Of a stretch of DNA of 64,000 nucleotides, positions 56,123 through 64,000 are shown in pieces. The notes under the pieces are model-generated. The model was given only the letters and a program-made list of their open reading frames with translations, was not told the origin of the DNA and made no database searches. The DNA is taken from contig CANMPK010000001.1 of assembly GCA_947499725.1 (NCBI GenBank), forward strand, positions 682,001-746,000. The letters are read 5' to 3'. The position numbers and the translations under genes are program-made. This DNA comes from an uncultured Paracoccaceae bacterium (GTDB lineage Bacteria; Pseudomonadota; Alphaproteobacteria; Rhodobacterales; Rhodobacteraceae). Within the stretch, counting starts at the first letter, position 1, and the number at the start of each line of letters is the position of its first letter.

Positions 56123-56839
56123 ATGAACGATACACATATTGTTTCATCCTTTGATCGCGATTTGGAAAGCGTTCAAGCCCACATCATGAAAATGGGTGGC
56201 CTTGTTGAGGAATCCATTCTTCAAGCGTCCAAAGCGCTTCGCGACCGTGATCCTGAGCTTTCGCAGAAGGTGCGTGAAGGCGATAAAGCGATTGATGCTT
56301 TGGAAGAGATCATCAACGAAGAGGCATCTCGTATTATTGCTTTGCGCGCGCCAACTGCGGTTGATTTGCGTGTGATCCTGTCCGTGATGAAGATCGCGTC
56401 TAACCTTGAGCGTGTTGGCGACTATGCCAAGAACATGGCAAAGCGAAATGCTGTTCTGATGGAAATGACACCGGTCGAAGGCTCTCGTTCCGCGTTGGGT
56501 CGTATGGCCCGCGAAGTGCAGTTGATGCTGAAAGACGCATTGGATGCTTACATCCAACGTGATGTTGAACTGGCACAGCAAATTCTAGAGCGCGATCGTG
56601 AAATCGATCAGATGTATAACGCGCTGTTCCGTGAGTTCCTGACATTCATGATGGAAGATCCGCGTTACATTACCCCATGTATGCACCTGCATTTCATTGC
56701 AAAAAACACAGAGCGCATGGGTGATCATGTGACAGCGATTGCAGAGCAAGTGATCTACTTGGTGACGGGGTCCATGCCGGAAGAAAGCCGCCCGAAAGGC
56801 GATCTGACTTCTCGCGATCCAGAAACATCTCAGGTCTAA
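56123..56839 (+). CDS. phoU: Phosphate signalling protein PhoU
   Basis: This 238-residue all-helical protein has two three-helix bundles with the repeated metal-cluster motif around EKIDRMEEII-like DKAIDALEEIINEEASRIIA and the pattern LERVGDYAKNMA / TERMGDHVTAIA. It restrains PhoR when phosphate is plentiful and tunes Pst activity. It sits between pstB and phoB, the usual place. The C-terminus is slightly longer than in E. coli. Confidence 0.96.
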   Translation: MNDTHIVSSFDRDLESVQAHIMKMGGLVEESILQASKALRDRDPELSQKVREGDKAIDALEEIINEEASRIIALRAPTAVDLRVILSVMKIASNLERVGDYAKNMAKRNAVLMEMTPVEGSRSALGRMAREVQLMLKDALDAYIQRDVELAQQILERDREIDQMYNALFREFLTFMMEDPRYITPCMHLHFIAKNTERMGDHVTAIAEQVIYLVTGSMPEESRPKGDLTSRDPETSQV

Positions 56840-56854
56840 AGTAAGAGACTTATC

Positions 56855-57541
56855 ATGTCAGAACATCCAAAAGTCCTATTGGTCGAAGATGAACCCGCGC
56901 AGCGCGAGGTTTTGTCTTATAACCTGAAGTCTGAAGGCTTTGATGTTGTCACTGCTGCTGACGGCGAAGAAGCCATGCTGTTGGTTGATGAAGAGACGCC
57001 TGACATCATTGTTTTGGATTGGATGCTACCAGGGATTTCTGGCATCGAGATTTGTCGCCGGATTAAGTCTAAATCACAAACACGTTCTATTCCGATTTTG
57101 ATGCTTTCAGCGCGTTCGGAAGAGGTTGACCGTGTTCGCGGTTTGGAAACGGGCGCAGATGATTACGTGGTGAAACCGTATTCGGTTCTAGAGCTTATGG
57201 CACGCGTGCGCAGCCAATTGCGCCGTGTGCGCCCATCTTCTGTTGGGCAGCGTTTGGAATATCAAGACATCGTGCTTGATAGCGAAACCCATCGCGTGAC
57301 ACGCAACGATAATGCTTTGAAGCTGGGTCCGACAGAGTTCCGCCTGCTGTCTACCTTTATGGAAAAACCAGGTCGCGTCTGGAGCCGTGAGCAGCTTTTG
57401 GACCGGGTCTGGGGACGTGATATCTACGTGGATAGCCGTACGGTTGACGTTCACGTCGGGCGTTTGCGTAAGGCGCTTTGCGTGTATGGTGGTGAAGATC
57501 CACTAAGAACGGTGCGCGGCGCGGGGTATGCCTTGGGTTAA
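56855..57541 (+). CDS. phoB: Phosphate regulon response regulator PhoB
   Basis: This 228-residue OmpR-type regulator has a receiver domain (acidic VEDEP, phospho-Asp in VLDWMLPG at about residue 53, Lys in VVKPYSV). Its DNA-binding winged helix includes LGPTEFRLLSTFMEKPGRVW and VDVHVGRLRKAL. When phosphorylated by PhoR it activates Pho-box promoters such as that of pstS here. It is the last gene of the locus, 15 bases after phoU, and is followed by a bidirectional terminator shared with urtE. Confidence 0.97.
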   Translation: MSEHPKVLLVEDEPAQREVLSYNLKSEGFDVVTAADGEEAMLLVDEETPDIIVLDWMLPGISGIEICRRIKSKSQTRSIPILMLSARSEEVDRVRGLETGADDYVVKPYSVLELMARVRSQLRRVRPSSVGQRLEYQDIVLDSETHRVTRNDNALKLGPTEFRLLSTFMEKPGRVWSREQLLDRVWGRDIYVDSRTVDVHVGRLRKALCVYGGEDPLRTVRGAGYALG

Positions 57542-57564
57542 ATCGCCCTGAACGTTTTAAGAAA

Positions 57565-57596
57565 GAAAAAGCCGGACATGTGTCCGGCTTTTTTAC
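57565..57596. terminator. Bidirectional terminator between phoB and urtE
   Basis: AAAAGCCGGAC (57567-57577) and GTCCGGCTTTT (57582-57592) pair around ATGT. A-runs on the left and T-runs on the right make it symmetrical, so it can end both the pst-pho and the urt transcripts. It is the only sequence of note in the gap between those operons. Confidence 0.9.
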
Positions 57597-58295
57597 TTAT
57601 ATGGTTACGCTTTGCATTAAGGTTTCGCGTTCAAGCGAGCTTTTGGCATCGCGCAGGATGACCTCACCGCGTTTCAACGCCACAAATTCATCTCCAAGAT
57701 CATATGCAAAATCAAAGAACTGTTCGACCAAGATGATCGCCATATCCCCTCGGTCACGCAGGTAGCGAATAACTTCGCCAATCTGCTTGATGATATTTGG
57801 CTGAATTCCTTCAGTCGGTTCATCCAGAAGCAACAATTTCGGTTTGGCAACAAGCGCACGCGCGATGGCAAGCTGCTGCTGCTGACCGCCAGATAGATCT
57901 CCTCCGCGGCGATTTTTCATATCTTGTAGAACCGGAAACAGTTCAAAGATTTCGTCTGGGACCAATCGATCTTGACGGTCTAAGCAAGCAAAGCCTGTTT
58001 CTAAGTTTTCTCGTACGGTCATCAAAGGGAAAACATCACGTCCTTGAGGAACGTAGCCAACCCCAGCTTTGGCCAATGCGTGGGCGCTGGTGTTGCGAGA
58101 AATCGTGTTTCCATCAAGAGAAATATCGCCGCCAGATCGGTTATGGGTGCCTGAAACCGCTTTCAGCAAGCTGGTTTTGCCAACGCCGTTTGACCCCATA
58201 AGGCAGGTTACTTTGCCGACGTCAGCCGTCATGGATACATCATACAGGATCTGCGAATGCCCGTAGTGCAGGGTAAGGTTCTCTACAGTAAGCAT
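57597..58295 (-). CDS. urtE: Urea ABC transporter ATPase UrtE
   Basis: This 232-residue LivF-type ATPase has Walker A GSNGVGKTSLLKAVSGTHNR, signature DLSGGQQQQLAIARALVAKP and Walker B LLLDEPTEGIQPNII. It powers urea import with UrtD through the UrtBC channel. It is the last gene of urtABCDE, 3 bases after urtD. The TEGIQP text (Ile-Gln-Pro) is typical of UrtE rather than LivF. Confidence 0.95.
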   Translation of the reverse strand: MLTVENLTLHYGHSQILYDVSMTADVGKVTCLMGSNGVGKTSLLKAVSGTHNRSGGDISLDGNTISRNTSAHALAKAGVGYVPQGRDVFPLMTVRENLETGFACLDRQDRLVPDEIFELFPVLQDMKNRRGGDLSGGQQQQLAIARALVAKPKLLLLDEPTEGIQPNIIKQIGEVIRYLRDRGDMAIILVEQFFDFAYDLGDEFVALKRGEVILRDAKSSLERETLMQSVTI

Positions 58296-58298
58296 GTC

Positions 58299-59039
58299 TT
58301 AGCGTCCTAGGTAAACGTCAATAACTTCAGGGTTTTGCGTGACATGGTCGATCGAGCCTTCGGCCAAAACAGCCCCCTCATGCAGCACAGTCACCTTGCA
58401 ATTTAGGCGGCGCACGAATTCCATGTCATGCTCTACAACGACAACCGCACGGGTTTTGGCAGCTTCCACCAAGATCTGTGTTGTCTTTTCTCGTTCAGAA
58501 GGTGTCATGCCAGCCGCCGGTTCATCCACGAGCAAAAGCCGCGGATCTTGAGCAAGAAGCATGCCAATTTCGAGCCATTGTTTTTGCCCATGGCTTAGCT
58601 CGCCTGCTTGACGGCTCAGTTCTGCGGTTAGGTTGATTTCCTCGGCCAAGGCTTCAATCCTTGCCGCGCCATCAGCCGATTTGCGATAGAACAACACATC
58701 AAATGGCCCACGCGGGTTCTTGAGCGCCATAGCAAGGTTTTCGCGTACGGTTTGATTTTCAAATACCGTTGGCTTTTGGAATTTTCGGCCAATGCCTTCT
58801 TGGGCGATTTGGCTTTCAGACCGGCCAATTAGATTAATGCTTTTTTCGCCCCAAAGAACGCGCCCTTCATCAGGTTTGGTTTTGCCTGTGATGATATCCA
58901 TGAAGGTGGTTTTACCTGCACCATTCGGGCCGATAATCGCGCGCATTTCAGGTTCGTTGATCTGAAAGGCGAGATTGTTAATGGCTTTGAAACCATCAAA
59001 GGACACAGAGACCCCAGAGAGTTCGAGTAACGCGCTCAT
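58299..59039 (-). CDS. urtD: Urea ABC transporter ATPase UrtD
   Basis: This 246-residue LivG-type ATPase has Walker A GPNGAGKTTFMDIITGKTKP, signature ELSHGQKQWLEIGMLLAQDP (SHGQ variant) and Walker B LLLVDEPAAGMTPSEREKTT. The SHGQKQWLEIGM text is the UrtD signature. It forms a heterodimer with UrtE. Its ATG overlaps the urtC stop (ATGA), so the two are coupled. Confidence 0.95.
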   Translation of the reverse strand: MSALLELSGVSVSFDGFKAINNLAFQINEPEMRAIIGPNGAGKTTFMDIITGKTKPDEGRVLWGEKSINLIGRSESQIAQEGIGRKFQKPTVFENQTVRENLAMALKNPRGPFDVLFYRKSADGAARIEALAEEINLTAELSRQAGELSHGQKQWLEIGMLLAQDPRLLLVDEPAAGMTPSEREKTTQILVEAAKTRAVVVVEHDMEFVRRLNCKVTVLHEGAVLAEGSIDHVTQNPEVIDVYLGR

Positions 59040-60202
59040 TTGGATGCCCTCGCGAGTTTATCAAAGATCATGCCAATGCCGCCTGGGAAGAAGAGGGTGA
59101 CAGCCACGAAAGACAGCCCCAGAAGAACCAACCACCATTCTGTCCATTGGATTGTATAGAACCCAAGGTTCACGTTTGGAGCGCTGCCGCCTGTGAACCA
59201 GCTTGACAGAAGTGATACAAAGGCTGTGCCAATGACCGCGCCATAAAGACGTCCGCGGCCACCGATGGCCACCCAGACTGCGAGGTAGATTGAGGCGATC
59301 GGAGCAACCTCGGCTGGGTTAATGATGCCGGCTTGAGGATAGTACAAAGCGCCTGCAAGGCCTGCGACGATAGCAGTGATAGTGAAGATGAAAAGCTTAT
59401 AACTTTCAACGTGGTAGCCAAGGAACCTAACGCGTGCTTCATCGTCTCGGATTGCGCGAATGACGCTGCCCATCTTGCCGCTTAGAATGCGCGTAAACAG
59501 TAGGTAACCAGCAGCCAAGGCCACGGCAGAGGCCCAGAAGAAGATGATCGAGATCATCGACTGAGGAATAGCCTCGAAGCCCGGGATGTTCTGCAAGCCA
59601 GACAGGCCATTGTTCCCGCGCAGGCCACTGTCGTTTTGGAACAGATACAGTGACAATGCCAAGGTCATGGCTTGGGTCAGAATGGAAAGGTATACGCCCG
59701 TCACGCGAGAGCGGAAAGCGAGCCATCCGAAGACCAAAGCCAGCAAGCCAGGCACTAAAACAACCAGCAAGAGCTGCAATACCAAGCTGTGGGAAAAGGC
59801 CCAGATCAATGGAAACTCTGACGACCCGACCACACCGAAAATCTGCGTTGCGATAGCGTCGCTGATTTCGGTTTGAGTTGGCGGGATCACACGGCCAGAG
59901 AGGCTGTCGACCACGATCTCTTCAGTGCGGGCATACATCAGCCACATGCCCACGGCATAGCCACCGATGCCGAAAAAGGCGAAATGACCAAGACTTAGGA
60001 TGCCGCAATAGCCCCAAACAACGTCCATCGCGATGGCCACAAGGCAAAGGCAAAGTACTTTGCCGAGGGTCTTAACAAATGACGTTGAAATCAGGCCAGC
60101 ACCAGTCGCTTCAGCCAAGACAGTCACGCCAAGCGTGAACAGGCCAAGCGCCGCTAGGAACCACAGGACAGACGGGTTTTCTTTAAAAAAGCTGCGTTGC
60201 AT
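59036..60202 (-). CDS. urtC: Urea ABC transporter permease UrtC
   Basis: This 388-residue LivM-type permease has about 10 hydrophobic helices. GYCGILSLGHFAFFGIGGYA, NNGLSGLQNIPGF and VWVAIGGRGRLYGAVIGTAF are typical. It forms the urea channel with UrtB in the inner membrane. It lies 3 bases downstream of urtB. The length is slightly longer than LivM proteins of branched-chain amino acid transporters. Confidence 0.95.
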   Translation of the reverse strand: MQRSFFKENPSVLWFLAALGLFTLGVTVLAEATGAGLISTSFVKTLGKVLCLCLVAIAMDVVWGYCGILSLGHFAFFGIGGYAVGMWLMYARTEEIVVDSLSGRVIPPTQTEISDAIATQIFGVVGSSEFPLIWAFSHSLVLQLLLVVLVPGLLALVFGWLAFRSRVTGVYLSILTQAMTLALSLYLFQNDSGLRGNNGLSGLQNIPGFEAIPQSMISIIFFWASAVALAAGYLLFTRILSGKMGSVIRAIRDDEARVRFLGYHVESYKLFIFTITAIVAGLAGALYYPQAGIINPAEVAPIASIYLAVWVAIGGRGRLYGAVIGTAFVSLLSSWFTGGSAPNVNLGFYTIQWTEWWLVLLGLSFVAVTLFFPGGIGMIFDKLARASK

Positions 60203-60205
60203 CGA

Positions 60206-62149
60206 TCAATCTCCCGCCGCGCGGCCCTTGAGGGCGATTATACCCTTCGGGCGGAATTGGATGAATAGGATGATGAACAAGATCATGTAGGTTTGCGCTG
60301 CAAGCGTGTTGGATGGGTTGAGCCATTCAACACCTTTCTGGAAGATGCCGATCATGGCTGCGCCCGCGAGCGTGCCCCAAACATTGCCAACGCCGCCGAC
60401 GACAACCGTCATAAAGCTTTGAACAATGTAGTCGGAGCCCATCTCGGACGTCACTTTGGCGAACAGACCAATTGCGACACCCGCAATGCCTGCGATGCCA
60501 GAGCCGAGACCGAAAGTCATCATTTTGATCTTGTCAGGGTTGATACCCATAGATGCCGCCATACGCGGGTTTTGCGTAACGGCTCGTACCTCTAGGCCAA
60601 GTCGTGTTTTCTTAAGAATAAACAACAGCAAACCAAGGAAGAGCAAGGCGAGGGCGAAGATCGCAATTCGAATATAGCTGATTTGCACGACGTCATTGAT
60701 TATCCAAGCGCCGTCCAGCCAACCAGGAGAGGTGAGGGGGCGGGCCTGCGTGCCAAAGATGTTCTTGGCGAGCTGTTGAAATGCAATAGAAATACCAAAG
60801 GTCGCCAAAAGCGTTTCTAGCGGGCGATTGTAAAGCCAGCGGATCACAAGGCGTTCCATCAGAACTCCGGCGGCGAAGGTCACTGCAAACGCCAGCGGAA
60901 TGGCCACGATAAGCGAAGCTGTATAATTGGTAATGTAAAGCTGAACAACGTAGCCTGTGTAGGCGCCCATCATGATGAACTCCCCATGGGCCATGTTGAT
61001 CACGCCCATCACGCCAAACGTAATGGCCAATCCAACAGCCGCGAGGAAATAGATGGATGCGAGTGATATCGCATCAAGGCTAAGGTCAAAGAACTGGTTC
61101 ACGTTCACCTTGGTTGTAACGGCCTTTTGCGCTTTTAAGGCAGCCTGTGTGACCGCAACGTCTTTTTCTACGAACACATTGTAGAAGTTCCAGTTGGCAA
61201 CCGCGCTAGAGATATCTTCTGCTGTGACCCGTTTTTCGACGGCACCTTCTGCGGCAAGAACGTCATATGCCTTTTCGCGCGCAGATTGGGATTGCAAGTT
61301 TGCGACGGGGAAGCCGCCAATTTTGCCGCCATCGACTTGTTCTTCGAGGGCGAGACGCAGGTCTTTTTCGCCTAAAGGGGCTGGAAAGTCAGCGTTCTCA
61401 ACCAGTGCGGCATAGGCTTGGATCTGTGTGAAGTCTTCGCCAATTTCGAGTGTTTGTGCGATGTTTGCGTCGGTCAGCGGTTCTTGGGAAACCAAAAACT
61501 CTGTCGTCAAAATTTGAGACAACACAGCACGCCCTTCGACGCTTAGATCTCCTGCCATGTTGGTAATTGCGGCAATACGATCGTCTGTTGTTTCACCAAA
61601 TCGAGCCGTCAGGTAGTTGGCCAGTTTTTCTTTGCGCAGCTTCAACCCGGCATCAGACTCGTTGGCAATCGAGGCTTGCAACGGAACCAATTGCGATGGG
61701 TCCATGTTGCGTGAAATGGCGTTAAGAGCGTCTGTACGTCGATCGATATTTGGATCGCTTAGTTGGAATTGAACCAATGCGGCTGCAATTTCTTTGCGCA
61801 CGCCTCCATTGGGTTTGATCTGTTTTATCGCTTTTGCATCCAAACCTTCGGCGACAATACCGCCTGAGCTTAGGTCTTTAATTGTGTATGTGCTTCCAGA
61901 TTTCTCAGCGTAGTAAAATAGCCCATCATCGTTCCGAACATAGACTTCTTTGTCTTGCCAGCTTTGCAGAAAAACGGGGGCCTCGGGCAGACCTGATGCT
62001 GCCAAGGAATTCAGAACAGGGCCAACGGTTTTGCGAGAAGGTTTTGCAACAACCTTCTGATGTTCTTGCAGAATGTCTTGAAGATCTTGTGCAGCAGAAA
62101 GGGCGGGGAAGAGAACCACCGCCAGCACAAGGCTGAGTATTCGAAGCAT
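60206..62149 (-). CDS. urtB: Urea ABC transporter permease UrtB with N-terminal periplasmic domain
   Basis: This 647-residue protein has a signal-like start (LRILSLVLAVVLFPALSAAQ) and a soluble helical domain of about 330 residues. The LivH-type permease follows from about 350 (FGVMGVINMAHGEFIMMGAY, VNPE-like GINPDKIKMMTFGLGSGIAG). The N-terminal part contains HEAT-like helical repeats (LNAISRNMDPSQLVPLQASI). This long form is normal for UrtB and absent from plain LivH. ATG 62149 is preferred over the TTG at 62170, which has no ribosome-binding site. It follows urtA after 63 bases. Confidence 0.94.
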   Translation of the reverse strand: MLRILSLVLAVVLFPALSAAQDLQDILQEHQKVVAKPSRKTVGPVLNSLAASGLPEAPVFLQSWQDKEVYVRNDDGLFYYAEKSGSTYTIKDLSSGGIVAEGLDAKAIKQIKPNGGVRKEIAAALVQFQLSDPNIDRRTDALNAISRNMDPSQLVPLQASIANESDAGLKLRKEKLANYLTARFGETTDDRIAAITNMAGDLSVEGRAVLSQILTTEFLVSQEPLTDANIAQTLEIGEDFTQIQAYAALVENADFPAPLGEKDLRLALEEQVDGGKIGGFPVANLQSQSAREKAYDVLAAEGAVEKRVTAEDISSAVANWNFYNVFVEKDVAVTQAALKAQKAVTTKVNVNQFFDLSLDAISLASIYFLAAVGLAITFGVMGVINMAHGEFIMMGAYTGYVVQLYITNYTASLIVAIPLAFAVTFAAGVLMERLVIRWLYNRPLETLLATFGISIAFQQLAKNIFGTQARPLTSPGWLDGAWIINDVVQISYIRIAIFALALLFLGLLLFILKKTRLGLEVRAVTQNPRMAASMGINPDKIKMMTFGLGSGIAGIAGVAIGLFAKVTSEMGSDYIVQSFMTVVVGGVGNVWGTLAGAAMIGIFQKGVEWLNPSNTLAAQTYMILFIILFIQFRPKGIIALKGRAAGD

Positions 62150-62212
62150 TGGATTAAGCCGATCGCTCAAAAGTGGAGGAGCGCCTGCAAACAGGCGCTC
62201 CCTTTAGTTGGA

Positions 62213-63490
62213 TTAGTAGTTGGACTTCAGCTGAACACAGGAGTTTGTTTCTGTGTTGAACATGCCGCAGCCCAGCTCTTTCCAGTCAGACTTCAGAACA
62301 GCGGATGCTGGCAGGAAGTCTGTCCATGCATCGCCTGGAACTTCAGTTGTTTGAGAGATGATGTCGAACTGACCATCTGCTTGGATTTCACCAATCAGAA
62401 CTGGCTTCGCCAGGTGGTGGTTCGGCAGCATAACCGCTGTACCGCCTGTCAGGTTCGGATACTCTTGGCCGTACATTGCTGTGCGCACTGCATCAACATC
62501 TGTTGTGCCGGCTGCTTCAACCGCGTTCACCCACATGTTGAAGCCGATAAAGTGAGCTTCCATTGGGTCGTTTGTCACGCGGTCTTCACCAGCAAATGCT
62601 TTCCATGCGTCGATGAATTCAGCGTTCACTTCAGTGTCTGCAGATTGGAAGTAGTTCCATGCCGCTAGGTGACCAACAAGGTTGGATGTGTCCAAGCCAG
62701 ACAGCTCTTCTTCACCAACAGAGAAGGCAACCACTGGAATTTCGTCAGCAGAGATACCAGCCGCTGCCAGTTCCTTGTAGAAGCCGATATTTGCGTCGCC
62801 GTTGATTGTAGAGATAACGCCAACGGACTTACCGTCTTCGCCCAGTGCAACAACGTCAGATACGATTGTTGCCCAGTCAGAGTGACCGAATGGTGTGTAG
62901 TTCACGAAGATATCGTCCGCTGCGATACCTTTGTCTTGCAGGTACTGCTCTAGGATGTTGTTTGTTGTACGTGGGTACACATAGTCTGTGCCCAGCAGAG
63001 CGAATTTTTCAACGCCCAGTTCTTCCAAGAAGTAATCAACCGCTGGGATCGCCTGTTGGTTCGGCGCCGCACCTGTGTAGAAAACGTTTTTGGAGGATTC
63101 TTCGCCTTCATACTGAACAGGGTAGAACAGCAGGCCATTCAGTTCTTCGATGACCGGCAGAACAGATTTACGGGATACAGATGTCCAGTTGCCGAAGATT
63201 ACGTCAACTTCGTGTGTTGTCAGCAGCTCACGCGCTTTTTCAGCGAACAGTGGCCAGTCAGACGCCGGGTCCACAACAACAGGTTCGATTTCACAACCCA
63301 GAACACCACCAGCTGCGTTTTGCTTCTCAACAAGCATCAGCATCGTGTCTTTCAGAGTGGTTTCAGAAATCGCCATTGTACCGGACAAAGAGTGCAGAAC
63401 ACCCACTTTTACAGGGCAATCCGCCATTGCGACGCCAGCAGTCAGTGTCAAAGCCGCAGCGCTGGTTAGCATTGTGGAAATACGTTTCAT
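62213..63490 (-). CDS. urtA: Urea ABC transporter substrate-binding protein UrtA
   Basis: This 425-residue periplasmic protein has a signal peptide (ISTMLTSAAALTLTAGVAMA). The type I binding fold follows: VKVGVLHSLSGTMAISETTL, FYPVQYEGEESSKNVFYTGA, and PNHHLAKPVLIGEIQADGQF near the end. The YEGEE-like and NHHLAKP motifs are typical of UrtA/AmiC-like urea and amide receptors. It captures urea and feeds UrtBC. ATG 63490 has GGGGAG upstream, and an upstream extension of 36 codons is not family-like. Codon use is biased, suggesting abundance. Confidence 0.96.
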   Translation of the reverse strand: MKRISTMLTSAAALTLTAGVAMADCPVKVGVLHSLSGTMAISETTLKDTMLMLVEKQNAAGGVLGCEIEPVVVDPASDWPLFAEKARELLTTHEVDVIFGNWTSVSRKSVLPVIEELNGLLFYPVQYEGEESSKNVFYTGAAPNQQAIPAVDYFLEELGVEKFALLGTDYVYPRTTNNILEQYLQDKGIAADDIFVNYTPFGHSDWATIVSDVVALGEDGKSVGVISTINGDANIGFYKELAAAGISADEIPVVAFSVGEEELSGLDTSNLVGHLAAWNYFQSADTEVNAEFIDAWKAFAGEDRVTNDPMEAHFIGFNMWVNAVEAAGTTDVDAVRTAMYGQEYPNLTGGTAVMLPNHHLAKPVLIGEIQADGQFDIISQTTEVPGDAWTDFLPASAVLKSDWKELGCGMFNTETNSCVQLKSNY

Positions 63491-63503
63491 TAAGACTCTC
63501 CCC

Positions 63504-63556
63504 GCAGGGTAACCTTCCTTGCGGTTTAAGCCGCAACGGCATAGGTGTAACCCTGC
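63504..63556 (-). promoter_or_regulatory. Nested stem-loop leader before urtA
   Basis: On the minus strand the outer stem GCAGGGT (63556 down to 63550) pairs with ACCCTGC (63510 down to 63504). It encloses an inner hairpin TTGCGG-CTTAAA-CCGCAA (63536 to 63519). The 3' arm ends directly beside the GGGGAG ribosome-binding site, so folding could influence urtA translation. No known riboswitch class is recognised. Confidence 0.5.
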
Positions 63557-63569
63557 AACAATTGTTGCA
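63554..63569. promoter_or_regulatory. Perfect 16-bp palindrome upstream of urtA
   Basis: TGCAACAATTGTTGCA is self-complementary over 16 bases and lies 64-79 bases upstream of the urtA ATG. It overlaps the leader stem by three bases. It looks like a dimeric repressor or activator site; the protein is unknown. Confidence 0.55.
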
Positions 63570-63870
63570 ATTGGTGTGGCGGCTAATTCGAGGTCCAATT
63601 CGTTCGGCCGTCACACTTTCCTTTTCCCAAGATCAAATTGATATCCCTAGGGCTCTATTACGTAACGATCTTGATCGGGCTCAGGGCAATGCTTGGCTTA
63701 ATTTGACTTTAATCATTCGGGCGACTGATTAAAAATTGAGCAGTAATGTGAGGTTCTGCCCACTAATCGGGCGTGCGGATGTGAAAATATGTTAATTTTT
63801 GAGAATCATGATCACTTCCGCGCCGTCTTGATGAACCATGTGGCGGTAAACATAAGGCGGGAGGCAGAAG

Positions 63871-64000
63871 ATCAATATCCAATCGAAATATCAATTTGAT
63901 CCCAGCTTGGATCAGGTGCCCCGAGCGATTGGTGACCTACTGCTGTCTTCTAAGCCAGTTGCCGAGAATAGTGGTATCGAGACATATCGCGCCTCTGGCG
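63871..64000 (+). CDS. Possible 5' end of an unidentified gene (cut by window edge, start uncertain)
   Basis: From 63871 the frame is open to the window end and reads INIQSKYQFDPSLDQVPRAI and then GDLLLSSKPVAENSGIETYR ASG, which looks coding. An in-frame TAA lies a few codons upstream, and no ATG, GTG or TTG occurs before 63907. GGGAGG sits six bases before the ATC at 63871. The start could therefore be a rare ATC, or the TTG at 63907 or GTG at 63916. No family is recognised. Divergent placement from urtA would fit a regulator or sensor, but this is a guess. Confidence 0.35.
   Translation, partial: MNIQSKYQFDPSLDQVPRAIGDLLLSSKPVAENSGIETYRASG

Larger units (their letters stand above)
63491..63870. 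promoter_or_regulatory. 380-bp upstream region of urtA
   Basis: This gap holds the urtA promoter, its structured leader and a palindrome (both listed separately). The part from 63571 to 63870 has no credible coding frame with a start. I searched by eye for a sigma-54 site (TGGCAC-N5-TTGC) and saw none that fits on the minus strand. Confidence 0.5.

Noticed and set aside
63571-63870. Sigma-54/NtrC promoter for urtA
   Set aside because: No GG-N10-GC pair in the TGGCAC-N5-TTGC form could be fitted on the minus strand by eye.

Overview
The window looks like chromosomal core sequence from an alphaproteobacterium of the Rhodobacteraceae (Roseobacter group). The evidence is moderate GC, the family-typical gene order, the double-length dCTP deaminase, the Pst permeases with enlarged N-terminal domains, plant-type (class II) DAHP synthase, the gene order rpmF-plsX-fabH-ihfA-merR, and a GGGGGC-hairpin plus AAGGTATTTTTGCCAAGAA intergenic element of a kind I recall from this family. 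Genus cannot be fixed from the sequence alone. There is no rRNA, prophage, insertion sequence or CRISPR array. One tRNA is present, tRNA-Pro(GGG).

Layout. 1-4400: the end of scpA, scpB and a 59-codon small gene; an MFS transporter divergent from an Lrp-type regulator; dCTP deaminase; tRNA-Pro. 4400-8630 (minus): the lipid/translation cluster DUF177-rpmF-plsX-fabH-ihfA-merR. 8700-11840 (plus): a BamE-like lipoprotein, an OlsB-like acyltransferase and a Uup-type ABC-F protein. 12000-19200: tyrS, anmK, enolase, an orphan PAS histidine kinase, a Fur-family regulator and an RhlE-type helicase. 19200-26300: a phzF gene broken by an in-frame TGA, a CPA1 antiporter, SelO, a DUF1353 lipoprotein, a GNAT enzyme, a ferric-iron binding protein and MazG. 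26400-29850: two small proteins, prfA-prmC and a DUF4167 protein. 29850-37310 (minus): the envelope operon lptF-lptG-lptD-surA-pdxA-rsmA, whose genes mostly overlap by 1-4 bases. 37400-39400: pepA-holC, divergent from lptF as in enterobacteria. 39400-44210: an aspartic protease, MarC, a second ABC-F protein, an HxlR regulator, ndk, a TfoX-like protein and an unlisted 42-residue small gene. 44455-50110: a PQQ-type sugar dehydrogenase, class II DAHP synthase, a PAS protein, and yicC-gmk-gamma carbonic anhydrase.

The right-hand 14 kb is a nutrient-scavenging block. phoR-pstS-pstC-pstA-pstB-phoU-phoB (plus strand) forms a complete phosphate sensing and uptake locus with a three-heptamer Pho box before pstS and an attenuator-like terminator after it. 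It converges on urtA-urtB-urtC-urtD-urtE (minus strand), a full urea ABC transporter; the two operons share one bidirectional terminator. urtA is preceded by a nested stem-loop leader and a perfect 16-bp palindrome, and a further open frame begins at the right edge.

Most genes are conventional housekeeping genes. I did not find a convincing undescribed multi-gene system. The items most worth a second look are the broken phzF, the urtA leader and palindrome, the soluble PhoR, the two unlisted small proteins, and the candidate regulatory sites upstream of fbpA and pstS.
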